DNA from: Fibrobacter sp.
GTDB lineage: Bacteria; Fibrobacterota; Fibrobacteria; Fibrobacterales; Fibrobacteraceae
Direction of reading: 5' to 3'
DNA: 15,422 nt
NCBI GenBank assembly: GCA_012515825.1
Contig: JAAYXQ010000094.1
Span: 1 to 15,422, forward strand
The notes beneath the pieces are model-generated. The model had not been told where the DNA came from. It ran no database searches and was given only the letters and a program-made list of their open reading frames with translations. Position numbers and translations under genes: made by a program. This document shows positions 1 to 6,381 of this stretch, piece after piece; position 1 is the first letter of the stretch, and the number at the start of each line of letters is the position of its first letter.

Positions 1-503
1 CTGATGAAGATAAAATTAGTTTTACAAATGAAATGGCCAAATTTTATGAATACGATGAAGATGCTGATTTCTTTGGCTTAATTCTAGATACTGAAAATTT
101 AGAAGATACTCTCCATAACGAAATGTATTTTGACCAATTCCTTGCTTGGTTTGGCGTTTCTTTAATGAGCGGGACTTTCTGCAATGTGATTGAAAACTTA
201 GATAATCCTAAAGAGGACACAAAAGGAATCGAAATCAACCCATACGTTTCCATTCCTAAAAAATTAACCTCTAATGTGAGTAACAAAATCAACCTTAGAT
301 ATGGAGCAGAATCAATAGAATTTACAGCTCCTTCACACTGGACTAAAACTCTATGGCAAGTTTATGATCTCAAAGGAAAAGAAATACATAGTTCATTAAG
401 CGGAAATAAGCTTTCTTTTAACTCAAATAATCATAAAGGTGTATTTATTGTAAAAGCCTCTTCAGAAAAAGGCGTAGCTATTCGAAAACTACAAATACAC
501 TAA
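1..503 (+). CDS. C-terminal part of a secreted glycoside hydrolase (GH8-like) with a T9SS-type tail, 5'-truncated
   Basis: The reading frame is open from base 3, with no stop before the first internal ATG at 33, so this is the end of a longer gene that starts outside the window. The first part carries the pattern YFDQFLAWFGVSLMSGTF (about 32-49 residues after the ATG). It resembles the closing helix of family 8 glycoside hydrolases (Y-Y/F-D-x-x-L ... S-G-x-F), which cleave beta-1,4-glucans or xylans. This assignment is moderate. After a Lys/Asp/Pro-containing linker, the last 70 or so residues form an Ig-like domain with the pattern 'VYDLKGKEI ... GVFIVKASSEKGVAIRKLQIH', typical of T9SS C-terminal sorting domains. 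The protein is therefore probably exported and attached or released at the cell surface. A strong terminator follows 30 bp after the stop. The catalytic residues lie outside the window. Another glycosidase or a binding module cannot be excluded. Confidence 0.72.
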   Translation, partial: DEDKISFTNEMAKFYEYDEDADFFGLILDTENLEDTLHNEMYFDQFLAWFGVSLMSGTFCNVIENLDNPKEDTKGIEINPYVSIPKKLTSNVSNKINLRYGAESIEFTAPSHWTKTLWQVYDLKGKEIHSSLSGNKLSFNSNNHKGVFIVKASSEKGVAIRKLQIH

Positions 504-532
504 AACTGAACCATACCATTAATCTTCTTATC

Positions 533-569
533 CAAAAAAAGAAGGCCCTTATTTAAGAGCCTTTTTTTT
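533..569. terminator. Bidirectional intrinsic terminator between convergent genes
   Basis: The stem is AAGGC-C-CTT, loop ATTT, AAG-A-GCCTT (542-563) with one C/A mismatch. It is preceded by seven A residues (534-540) and followed by eight T residues (562-569). It can therefore end the + strand glycosidase transcript and the - strand lipoprotein transcript. Its T run overlaps the stop codon of the lipoprotein gene. Confidence 0.85.
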
Positions 570-714
570 AGTTGTTTTCTATTCTATTAAGAGAGTCTTG
601 TGCTTGTTGCACCTGCATAAATAAATCATTACTTGAATATTGCAGAGGTTTTTTAGATGAGCTTGCACAGGCAATCAATAATGTACAAGCAGCGAAGATA
701 AATAGTTTTTTCAT
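568..714 (-). CDS. Small lipoprotein, 48 residues
   Basis: The protein begins MKKLFIFAACTLLIAC, a Lys-rich start plus hydrophobic segment ending in a lipobox L-I-A-C. Signal peptidase II would cut before Cys16 and the mature protein would be a 33-residue lipid-anchored peptide. The residues after Cys are A-S-S-S-K-K, with no Asp at +2. The rest is polar and Gln/Asn-rich (M-Q-V-Q-Q-A-Q-D-S-L-N-R-I-E-N-N) and may form a short amphipathic helix. The start is fixed by a perfect GGAGGT Shine-Dalgarno at 718-723, three bases before the ATG. It lies 157 bp downstream of the last gene of the TOMM block on the same strand, with no clear U-tract terminator between, so it could be read from that operon or from its own promoter. 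I recognise no family. Its role is unknown. Confidence 0.8.
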   Translation of the reverse strand: MKKLFIFAACTLLIACASSSKKPLQYSSNDLFMQVQQAQDSLNRIENN

Positions 715-871
715 GAGACCTCCATACTTTCGGGCACATTCCTTTGATAAATTGTATTATGACAAAATTTTGACTACCCGATTAGCCAAAACTTACTATT
801 GCTTCTTATTATTGATACAAAAAGAGCGCAGAAAAGACAAAGAGTTTGATGGTCCTACTTGGAATAGGCTA

Positions 872-1633
872 TTATAGAACTAATGTTTCAGCGATTAAAA
901 TAACAGAGCCATCTGATTTTTTTGCTTCTATTAATGACTTTGGATTCACATCTGGAAGCCTAGAAAGTAATATACGAGAAGAGCCCTTTTCCTGCAATTG
1001 AAAATGCGTTCTATTCCCTTTTTGTAAGGGAATTGGACGATCAGAAATAAAAGATTGAGCGCTTACTGGAAGAGTTTCCTGAACAGGATTAAAATGGATT
1101 TTTTCATGCCCATAAGAAATATCAATGATTTGTGTTGGTTTCTGAGCAAACTCTCCCATGATATAATATTTTGCATAAACTTTCTTACTTGATAAGCGAA
1201 TCGATATTTTTTGTTCATGTAAAACATGTGGTAGTATTTGTACTTTAACGATAAAATAGGGCCTTATTATTTTATTTTCTGTAAAAAGATAATCCCATTT
1301 TTCCCACAAATACTCAGTTTTAATATTATTGCTTCTTGGTGTTTTACAAAAATACACAGGAACACTTTCTACTTCTTCATTTTCAAATAACGTGTAATTT
1401 GGAAAATTGGGATCACTACAAAAGCCTAGAAAATCAAGTATTACGGGCTTCTCAACATGGATATCCACATGTTTTGATATCTTAACATTCCCTGGGCCAT
1501 ATAGAGAAATACACTTATGCTGATTTAACCAATGCGTTGTATTTTTTGTTGGTTGTAAACGTAATGTTGGACATAATTGAAAATCAGAGTATTCATGTTC
1601 TACATAGATTTTTAGAAAAGGATCATAACTCAT
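872..1633 (-). CDS. Unknown beta-rich protein, last gene of the TOMM block
   Basis: This 253-residue protein has no signal peptide, no transmembrane segment and no family I can name. It is rich in alternating hydrophobic/polar stretches typical of beta structure, for example FLKIYVEHEY near the N-terminus, ISIRLSSKKVYAKYYIMG in the middle and GSVILIAETLVL at the end. The N-terminal half has several Pro/Asn/Tyr loops such as SDPNFPNYTLF. The start is supported by an AGGGAGG Shine-Dalgarno at 1643-1649, ten bases from the ATG. A GC-rich hairpin with a T tract sits between this gene and the cytolysin-domain gene upstream, so expression may be reduced or uncoupled relative to the rest. By position it may be a partner of the 108-residue cytolysin-domain protein, for example an effector, immunity or accessory protein. 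That role is inference from position only. Confidence 0.72.
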   Translation of the reverse strand: MSYDPFLKIYVEHEYSDFQLCPTLRLQPTKNTTHWLNQHKCISLYGPGNVKISKHVDIHVEKPVILDFLGFCSDPNFPNYTLFENEEVESVPVYFCKTPRSNNIKTEYLWEKWDYLFTENKIIRPYFIVKVQILPHVLHEQKISIRLSSKKVYAKYYIMGEFAQKPTQIIDISYGHEKIHFNPVQETLPVSAQSFISDRPIPLQKGNRTHFQLQEKGSSRILLSRLPDVNPKSLIEAKKSDGSVILIAETLVL

Positions 1634-1650
1634 ATTATTCTTTCCTCCCT

Positions 1651-1695
1651 AAAAAAGAATAAACAGCCGCTCAAATTAATTGGCGGCTGCTTATT
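1651..1695 (-). terminator. Intrinsic terminator or attenuator between the last two operon genes
   Basis: Read on the - strand, a 7-bp GC-rich stem CAGCCGC (1683-1689) / GCGGCTG (1664-1670) is extended by AATAA/TTATT after a single mismatch. It has a 12-base AT-rich loop and is followed by a T-rich run (1651-1661). The next gene's Shine-Dalgarno begins two bases beyond that run, so the element sits in an ideal place to set the level of the 253-residue protein relative to upstream genes. Confidence 0.72.
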
Positions 1696-1708
1696 TCTCT
1701 CCCCCCTC

Positions 1709-2035
1709 CTAGATTTCTATCCATTTGGGATTTAATGTAGTACCATATACCTTGTAACATTTTTGAACGGGTTCAGCAAATTGTTGAATAAAAATAGTTG
1801 ACCATCCAAAACCCCACATTTCTTCGACTTTTAGAAATAAATTCTTTGCTCCAATTGGAACAGATTCAGATTTATTTACGCCCAAAGAAATATTACCAGA
1901 ATGTTTACTAAATTCTATACCTTCAAATTCATAAGACAGGGTGAAACGAGAGATAAAGCCGCCTTCACAGCGGACCAAAACGGAACCGCCCTGTTCTGTT
2001 AGCATATGAGCCATAATAGCGCTTTTCTTATCCAT
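1709..2035 (-). CDS. Stand-alone cholesterol-dependent-cytolysin domain 4-like protein
   Basis: This 108-residue protein resembles the C-terminal beta-sandwich (domain 4) of thiol-activated, cholesterol-dependent cytolysins. Visible matches are GGFISRF (25-31, like G-A-Y-V-A-x-F), the small-residue/Pro-x-x-A-K stretch at 59-64, the VEEMWGFGWSTIF segment (70-82) where cytolysins carry their Trp-rich undecapeptide, and YGTTLNPKW near the C-terminus (97-105). The Thr-Leu pair that recognises cholesterol in cytolysins is present at 100-101. The undecapeptide is shortened: one Trp pair and the Arg are missing, and no Cys is found there. The pore-forming domains 1-3 are absent and there is no signal peptide, so it cannot form a classical pore by itself. 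It may bind membranes, glycans or another protein. The ATG at 2035 is preceded by a weak AGGT Shine-Dalgarno. Family match good, function unknown. Confidence 0.75.
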   Translation of the reverse strand: MDKKSAIMAHMLTEQGGSVLVRCEGGFISRFTLSYEFEGIEFSKHSGNISLGVNKSESVPIGAKNLFLKVEEMWGFGWSTIFIQQFAEPVQKCYKVYGTTLNPKWIEI

Positions 2036-2108
2036 GATCGTTAACCTAACTTACAAACATTAATTTTTCTTTACATTTATAAATTTAAGTCTAGCATGAA
2101 AAAAAGTC

Positions 2109-2145
2109 CATTACAAAACATTACAAAATAGGACGGTCCCTATTT
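2109..2145 (-). repeat. Inverted repeat plus tandem 10-bp repeat after the FHA gene
   Basis: AAATAGG (2126-2132) and CCTATTT (2139-2145) form a perfect 7-bp stem with a 6-base loop overlapping the FHA gene's stop codon. Directly downstream on the - strand lie two perfect copies of TTTTGTAATG (2119-2128 and 2109-2118), the first overlapping the stem. The hairpin followed by T-containing repeats could act as a weak terminator or processing site. The 10-bp periodicity would equally suit protein binding. Confidence 0.5.
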
Positions 2146-3096
2146 CATCTTTTTTATCTGGATTTTTGAAGCAGGAAAGCCTATTCGCATTTTTCCTCGA
2201 AGTTGACGATCGATGATTTTTTCAGCAATTAAGGGGTCTATGGACTTGAATTCTTGACGAATTCTAAAGACTTGTTGGCCTAAATGATCTCGATTCATCA
2301 TTAATTCTTTACTAATGACCTCACAATCAATCCAACCATTGTCATCGTCTTTAGTCTCTTTCAAAGTATTTTCTTGCGCTTCTGATTCTTCGATTCTCTT
2401 TCTCGCTAAATAAGCAAGCAAATAAAAATGAACCTTATGATTTAAAGAAAAAACCTCATTTCCTTTATGAAAACGCACTTCGGCACTTTCCTCATCAGGA
2501 GAAACTAAAATTTCTAGAAAATTGATGTAAGCGGAACTGCTACCTGTCATTTCCGATGTATCTGTTTGTGGAGATTCATCTGGAGGATTTTCAAAAAAAG
2601 GTGTGTATTTTATCTCTTCCACAAAAAAAGGAACTGCATGTTGAAGAGGTAATAATTCACCTGATTCTGTTTCTAAGAAATAACCTCCATTTTTCCCAGC
2701 AAAAATAGTTGCCACAGGGCGTTCCATGGAAGGTAGAGGAAGCAAATGAGTTAAAGAGACTTTTTTTTCAACGCCATCATTTCCAGCATAAATTAAACAA
2801 GATTCAGGTGGCGTACGTTCAGAAAAAAGATACTTTTCTTCAAAATCACCAAAAAGAATGACATCGCCTGGATTTAAGTAAAAAACGCCTTCTGTTGCAA
2901 GCAAACGGCCATTTACATAAGTACCGTTTCGACTTCCTAGATCACGTAGACACCAATTTTCTCCATTCCAACTAATTCGTGCATGAAAACGTGAAACAGC
3001 ATTGCCTTTCAATACAGAGCTACACCGTAAGTCGCGTCCAAAAATATGATCTCGAAAAAGACATATTTCTGTTTCATTTTTTAGAATTTTGCCCAT
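2140..3096 (-). CDS. FHA domain protein with C-terminal winged-helix-like domain
   Basis: This 318-residue cytoplasmic protein starts with a complete forkhead-associated domain (about 10-90): G20-R21, S35-R-F-H38 and D52-x-x-S55-R-N-G-T59 are the conserved phosphothreonine-binding positions. The middle region (about 95-200) is variable and acidic. The C-terminal 110 residues (about 205-310) look like a winged-helix domain: 'HFYLLAYLARKRI', then a GW-centred helix pair, then 'LGQQVFRIRQEF' as a recognition-like helix and 'KMRIGF' as the wing strand. FHA domains bind phosphothreonine peptides, so the obvious partner is the Ser/Thr kinase fusion of the same operon. DNA binding is possible but unproven. 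The gene begins 14 bases after the YcaO stop and has no recognisable Shine-Dalgarno, which suggests translational coupling. Confidence 0.88.
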   Translation of the reverse strand: MGKILKNETEICLFRDHIFGRDLRCSSVLKGNAVSRFHARISWNGENWCLRDLGSRNGTYVNGRLLATEGVFYLNPGDVILFGDFEEKYLFSERTPPESCLIYAGNDGVEKKVSLTHLLPLPSMERPVATIFAGKNGGYFLETESGELLPLQHAVPFFVEEIKYTPFFENPPDESPQTDTSEMTGSSSAYINFLEILVSPDEESAEVRFHKGNEVFSLNHKVHFYLLAYLARKRIEESEAQENTLKETKDDDNGWIDCEVISKELMMNRDHLGQQVFRIRQEFKSIDPLIAEKIIDRQLRGKMRIGFPASKIQIKKMK

Positions 3097-3110
3097 ATTT
3101 TAATAATATA

Positions 3111-5306
3111 CTAAACAAGTAGCGGGACTGGATTTAATGCTTTTTCATAAGGACTCTTTTTTAACCATCCTAATTTAAGAGGAACATCATAGAGACGTCC
3201 TTTACCAAATCTTGGCCAAAAATGTCGAAGACCTGGAACTATGACATGAGCCACTTTAACTCCAGTGTCTGGCCTTGTTTTATTCACAACAACTAACTCT
3301 AGATTAGCAAGATTTAATAAATGAAGGCATTCTTGAATATCATCCAAAAAGCCTGTTTGATTTAATGGATAAGTACGCGATGATGCCGATTCTCCCGAAG
3401 GGAATAAGTAATCCCTAGAAGTCATCGCATGATCATCCCATGGGGTTTTCAGATCTCCTGCTGGATCAAACAACTGATTTAACTCTGTTAATGCCCTATA
3501 TAAGGCTAGTCTTGAAGAAAGGTGACATCCAAAACCTATACAAAAACGACCGTCCTTTTCCGATTGAGCAAGAGCAGCATAAACAGGAATCGATAAATCA
3601 TGTGTTAAATCTAGCACCCACATATTCCAGCCTGCTGATTTATATTCTTCTTTTGTTTTGATATAAAAGGAATCAGCCAAAACCTCTGCATTTGGAGCGG
3701 GTCTTTGAATTTGGTTGTACCACCAGATAGCAACAGCATCTCGTTCTACTAATTCAAAAAGCCCCTGTAAAATAGCCTCCTCTAAACAAACTCCCGCAGC
3801 AACACCATTTCCTGTGTAACAAGCATAACTTGAATTGATATGACTAGACACATCTGAGAAACAATAAGTAAAAGGAATAAAACGTCTGCAATTATAAGTC
3901 AGAGACCATCCTGGAGTCCAGTGCAAAGGATCTTCTTCATTATAACGTTTTGCGACTTTTAATGCACCTAATTTTTGAAGATGCTCCTGAGTCCAAGAAT
4001 CTAATTGTGCATCACTGAATAATTGTAAATCATTCGGATGAAAAGCGCTCGGCCCCATATCATGTAAACACCCTTTGACAATAGCCTCATCACCTTGATA
4101 TAAGCTGCTAAATCGTTCCACAGCCTCAAATAAAGCACTCACTTGTGCTTGTTCAACGGAACATCCTTTCCCTGCACATATACGCTGAAAAGAAAACGCA
4201 TCGATATCATCAAGACTAGGACACGTTCTATATCCAGATAAAAAGACGGGCCGTTCATTTGTATGCCTATTTGGCATTGGGCCAAATTGACTTACAGGAC
4301 CAACTAAAGGACTAATCAAATTTCTAAACTGATGAAATGTCGTTAAAGGATCTTGTAGACGAGCACCACCATCCTTAACAAATCCCTTCTTTTTATTTTC
4401 AAGTTGAATCGCTTCAAAGCCTTGATTCTTCATATATTTGGAATCACCACAACAAGGACACTGTGGGCGTTTTAATAAAGTATGCAAAGAGCAGATTCTT
4501 GTTTCACCATCAATACTCATGACATCGAAAGCCACATCCCTTGAACCTAAAAGGAAGTTTTTTATAAAGATAACTGCTTGTTTAGCAAGCTCTCTAACAG
4601 CCATTTTCTGAGCAACTTCTTTTGAAGAAACCATTTCCCCTGTCTTTTTTAGTATGTATTGTTCAACTGGATGATTGACCTTATACCAAAATAAAAAACA
4701 CTGATAACAAGGGCCATATACTGGATTAAAGAAAGGTATAATCATTGGATCTGGCCCTTCCAAAGACAAAAGAAGCCAAGGGGAATTTAATTTTTTTTGA
4801 GTTCGATTGATTTCTTTTAAACTCAAATGAGTTAGACTTTTTGTAACAATAACACGCAATTTTGAATTTGATTCTAAATGTGATTGATCAGAAAATAAGC
4901 CCTCTTCTTCAAAAAGATTTTCAATAATACCTTTGTTGTCACTATCTTCTAAAAACTCAATCGAAAAAGAATTGTAGTCCGACAATAAATTAGAGTTTTC
5001 ATAACAAATATAATCCTGGCAAGTCGCATCTATTGGAAAAGCAGCGCGATAACAAAGTTGACTATGAAAAAAATGATGTAAGATAGAAAGTACATTTAGT
5101 TCCCCTAAACGAGTACCTAAAGCCATAAGGATTTCCGTCTCCGAATAGGATTGATTAATTAGTTCAAGTACTGCAACTTGATCTTCTCCACTAATCACAA
5201 AATGATTTTTTTCTCCAACAACAATAGCCTTATTAGGGGAAAGAACAAATATTTGAAGACCTTTTCCCAAATATATTCCTGAATCGTTCATATTTTTAAC
5301 AGACAT
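3111..5306 (-). CDS. TOMM cyclodehydratase: fused E1-like/YcaO protein
   Basis: This 731-residue protein fuses an N-terminal E1-like 'ocin-ThiF' region, which binds the precursor leader, to a YcaO (SagD-type) domain that uses ATP to cyclise Cys, Ser or Thr side chains onto the peptide backbone, giving azolines. The first half (about 1-290) has C200-x-x-C203 and C283-x-C285-C286, consistent with the structural zinc site of this family. The YcaO domain (about 350-731) shows GKGCSVEQAQVSALFEAVERF (379-399) and GVCLEEAILQGLFELVERDA (505-524), where E518, E521 and R522 match the ATP/Mg-binding signature. Azoline-forming YcaOs usually end in PxPxP. Here the end is NPVPLLV, a degenerate form. The start ATG has an AAAAGG Shine-Dalgarno six bases upstream. 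It directly follows the precursor gene, with a 15-bp hairpin between them. No separate dehydrogenase gene is present, so products may stay as azolines. Confidence 0.93.
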   Translation of the reverse strand: MSVKNMNDSGIYLGKGLQIFVLSPNKAIVVGEKNHFVISGEDQVAVLELINQSYSETEILMALGTRLGELNVLSILHHFFHSQLCYRAAFPIDATCQDYICYENSNLLSDYNSFSIEFLEDSDNKGIIENLFEEEGLFSDQSHLESNSKLRVIVTKSLTHLSLKEINRTQKKLNSPWLLLSLEGPDPMIIPFFNPVYGPCYQCFLFWYKVNHPVEQYILKKTGEMVSSKEVAQKMAVRELAKQAVIFIKNFLLGSRDVAFDVMSIDGETRICSLHTLLKRPQCPCCGDSKYMKNQGFEAIQLENKKKGFVKDGGARLQDPLTTFHQFRNLISPLVGPVSQFGPMPNRHTNERPVFLSGYRTCPSLDDIDAFSFQRICAGKGCSVEQAQVSALFEAVERFSSLYQGDEAIVKGCLHDMGPSAFHPNDLQLFSDAQLDSWTQEHLQKLGALKVAKRYNEEDPLHWTPGWSLTYNCRRFIPFTYCFSDVSSHINSSYACYTGNGVAAGVCLEEAILQGLFELVERDAVAIWWYNQIQRPAPNAEVLADSFYIKTKEEYKSAGWNMWVLDLTHDLSIPVYAALAQSEKDGRFCIGFGCHLSSRLALYRALTELNQLFDPAGDLKTPWDDHAMTSRDYLFPSGESASSRTYPLNQTGFLDDIQECLHLLNLANLELVVVNKTRPDTGVKVAHVIVPGLRHFWPRFGKGRLYDVPLKLGWLKKSPYEKALNPVPLLV

Positions 5307-5318
5307 AAAAAACCTTTT

Positions 5319-5355
5319 ATCACATCTAAAAACACTTATAGTTTTTAGATGTGAT
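5319..5355 (-). promoter_or_regulatory. Perfect 15-bp intercistronic hairpin between precursor and cyclodehydratase genes
   Basis: ATCACATCTAAAAAC (5319-5333) and GTTTTTAGATGTGAT (5341-5355) are exact reverse complements separated by ACTTATA. The hairpin fills most of the 65-base gap and ends one base before the AAAAGG Shine-Dalgarno of the YcaO gene. It lacks a U tract directly after the stem, so it is more likely a partial terminator, RNase barrier or translation-control element than a full stop. Such elements commonly raise precursor over enzyme expression in RiPP operons. Confidence 0.8.
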
Positions 5356-5371
5356 TATTATTGAAAGAATA

Positions 5372-6187
5372 TCAAGGACAAGTGAATGGATATTGATCAC
5401 CAGTCATATTATAAGCGCTTAATGCAATAGCTTCTATACTTTTATCCTTTTCAGCCTGGATAGGTCTGCTAGGAATATAAAACTGTAAAGAGTTACGGCA
5501 ACTGTTGGGACGCTTTCCTTGAATAGGCTTTGGCCATTCCTTTCTTTCGGAATTCCACCTACATAGTTTTTCTTCATCTGAAGAAGAAGAACTCCAGCCA
5601 GAGAGTTTAAGGCTCACATCCATATTCCATGGCATATTAAAGCCTAGCCATTTATTAATGATGGTAACCCCTTTATTGGTATTCTCAATCGCCTGAATTT
5701 CTCGAAGAACTTGTTTATCCTTCCAAACCAAGGCAATTAAGCGCATGACAACCGCACTAAACTCTAAAAAGTCATTTGCTTTTCCCATTCCTGGAGCATA
5801 CGAATGCCCATAAGAAGCAGGATTTGCCTGACGAGGACTATTTTGTATTGCCCCTAAATAAGATGGAAATTCGTCATAATAAGCAGCCCACGCTCTCCCG
5901 TATTCATCTTCATTTTCTGGAGGAGGAGGAAGCCATAAACAAATTACCGCATTTTTACCGACCCAGCCTCCAGCTATTTCTGGACTCCATAAACTATCTT
6001 CTGGCGCTACACTTTTTATGTCTATATGAATATCCCATGGAAATTCATAATCTCCTAGACTTTGTAAAACACCAATAGGATCTTGCTGAAGCTTTTTTAA
6101 AAAAGCTCCTGTGGTATCCCTCCATGATTCTGCTATTGCTTTTAAGTACATGGTCCTGAATTTCATTAAATCATTCGTACCATTCAT
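5372..6187 (-). CDS. Probable TOMM precursor with two nitrile-hydratase-leader-like modules (BMA_0021/BMA_0022 type)
   Basis: The protein has 271 residues. Residues 14-60 (YLKAIAESWRDTTGAFL ... QQDPIGVLQSLG ... FPWDIHIDIK) match the nitrile-hydratase-alpha leader (NHLP) pattern: Ala-rich helix, W-x-D, F-x-x-x-L-x-x-DP, L-x-x-LG, P-W-x-I-x-I. A second, more divergent copy follows at about 143-196 (LIALVWKDKQVL ... INKWLGFNMPWNMDVSLKL). Each is followed by a similar tail: VICLWLPPPPENEDEYGRAW plus AAYYDEFP, and NSLQFYIPSRPIQAEKDKSI plus ALSAYN...YPFTCP. Candidate cyclised residues are the S199-S203 run, C209, C230 and the C-terminal T269-C270. The layout fits the orphan TOMM precursor family known from Burkholderia, where two such genes are adjacent; here the modules are fused in one protein. 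An upstream in-frame GTG exists at 6208, but the Shine-Dalgarno at 6194-6199 fixes the ATG at 6187. No enzyme active site is seen. Confidence 0.8.
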   Translation of the reverse strand: MNGTNDLMKFRTMYLKAIAESWRDTTGAFLKKLQQDPIGVLQSLGDYEFPWDIHIDIKSVAPEDSLWSPEIAGGWVGKNAVICLWLPPPPENEDEYGRAWAAYYDEFPSYLGAIQNSPRQANPASYGHSYAPGMGKANDFLEFSAVVMRLIALVWKDKQVLREIQAIENTNKGVTIINKWLGFNMPWNMDVSLKLSGWSSSSSDEEKLCRWNSERKEWPKPIQGKRPNSCRNSLQFYIPSRPIQAEKDKSIEAIALSAYNMTGDQYPFTCP

Positions 6188-6193
6188 AATCAT

Positions 6194-6199
6194 CTCCTC
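6194..6199 (-). promoter_or_regulatory. Ribosome binding site that decides the precursor start
   Basis: The - strand reads GAGGAG, then ATGATT, then ATG. The six-base spacing to the ATG at 6185-6187 is ideal. The ATG at 6191-6193 abuts the Shine-Dalgarno, and the GTG at 6206-6208 lies upstream of it, so both are unlikely starts. Confidence 0.8.
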
Positions 6200-6264
6200 T
6201 TTGCCCACTTTTAATAAATATTCACTTACAAAGTGCGAGCATCCCCTGCAAGTTCTATTATTAA

Positions 6265-6294
6265 AATATAGCGTTTAAAGAAAAAGAGATACAA
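6265..6294 (-). promoter_or_regulatory. Possible sigma70-type promoter for the precursor gene
   Basis: On the - strand TTGTAT (6289-6294) and TATATT (6265-6270) are separated by 18 bases, a good match to -35 and -10 boxes. Transcription would start near 6258, giving a leader of about 70 bases that includes a small hairpin CACTT/AAGTG (6223-6235). Because the region is very AT-rich, chance matches are likely. The value is that the precursor could be expressed apart from the large kinase gene. Confidence 0.42.
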
Positions 6295-6313
6295 GTTTTT
6301 AAAAATATTTCTA

Positions 6314-6344
6314 ATTATATGAAGTAATTTTTCTTCATGATAAT
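6314..6344 (-). repeat. AT-rich hairpin after the kinase-fusion gene
   Basis: ATTATATGAAG (6314-6324) pairs with CTTCAT-G-ATAAT (6333-6344) across an 8-base loop, with a single bulged G. It lies 38 bases downstream of the kinase-fusion stop and just upstream of the possible precursor promoter. There is no clean U tract, so it is at most a weak terminator or an mRNA-end-stabilising structure. Confidence 0.45.
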
Positions 6345-6381
6345 ATAAATCCAAATAGAATATCTTCTATAGAGATTTATT

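Noticed and set aside
572..877. 101-codon open frame on the + strand
   Set aside because: It lies antisense to the well-supported lipoprotein gene and its GGAGGT, and no family or ribosome binding site supports it.
1709..2035. Truncated pseudogene of a full cholesterol-dependent cytolysin
   Set aside because: The gene has its own start, Shine-Dalgarno and complete domain boundaries, and the upstream 104 bases contain no remnant of domains 1-3.
5372..6187. Genuine nitrile hydratase alpha subunit
   Set aside because: The metal-binding C-x-x-C-S-C site of nitrile hydratase is absent; only the leader-like helical region is similar, and it is duplicated.
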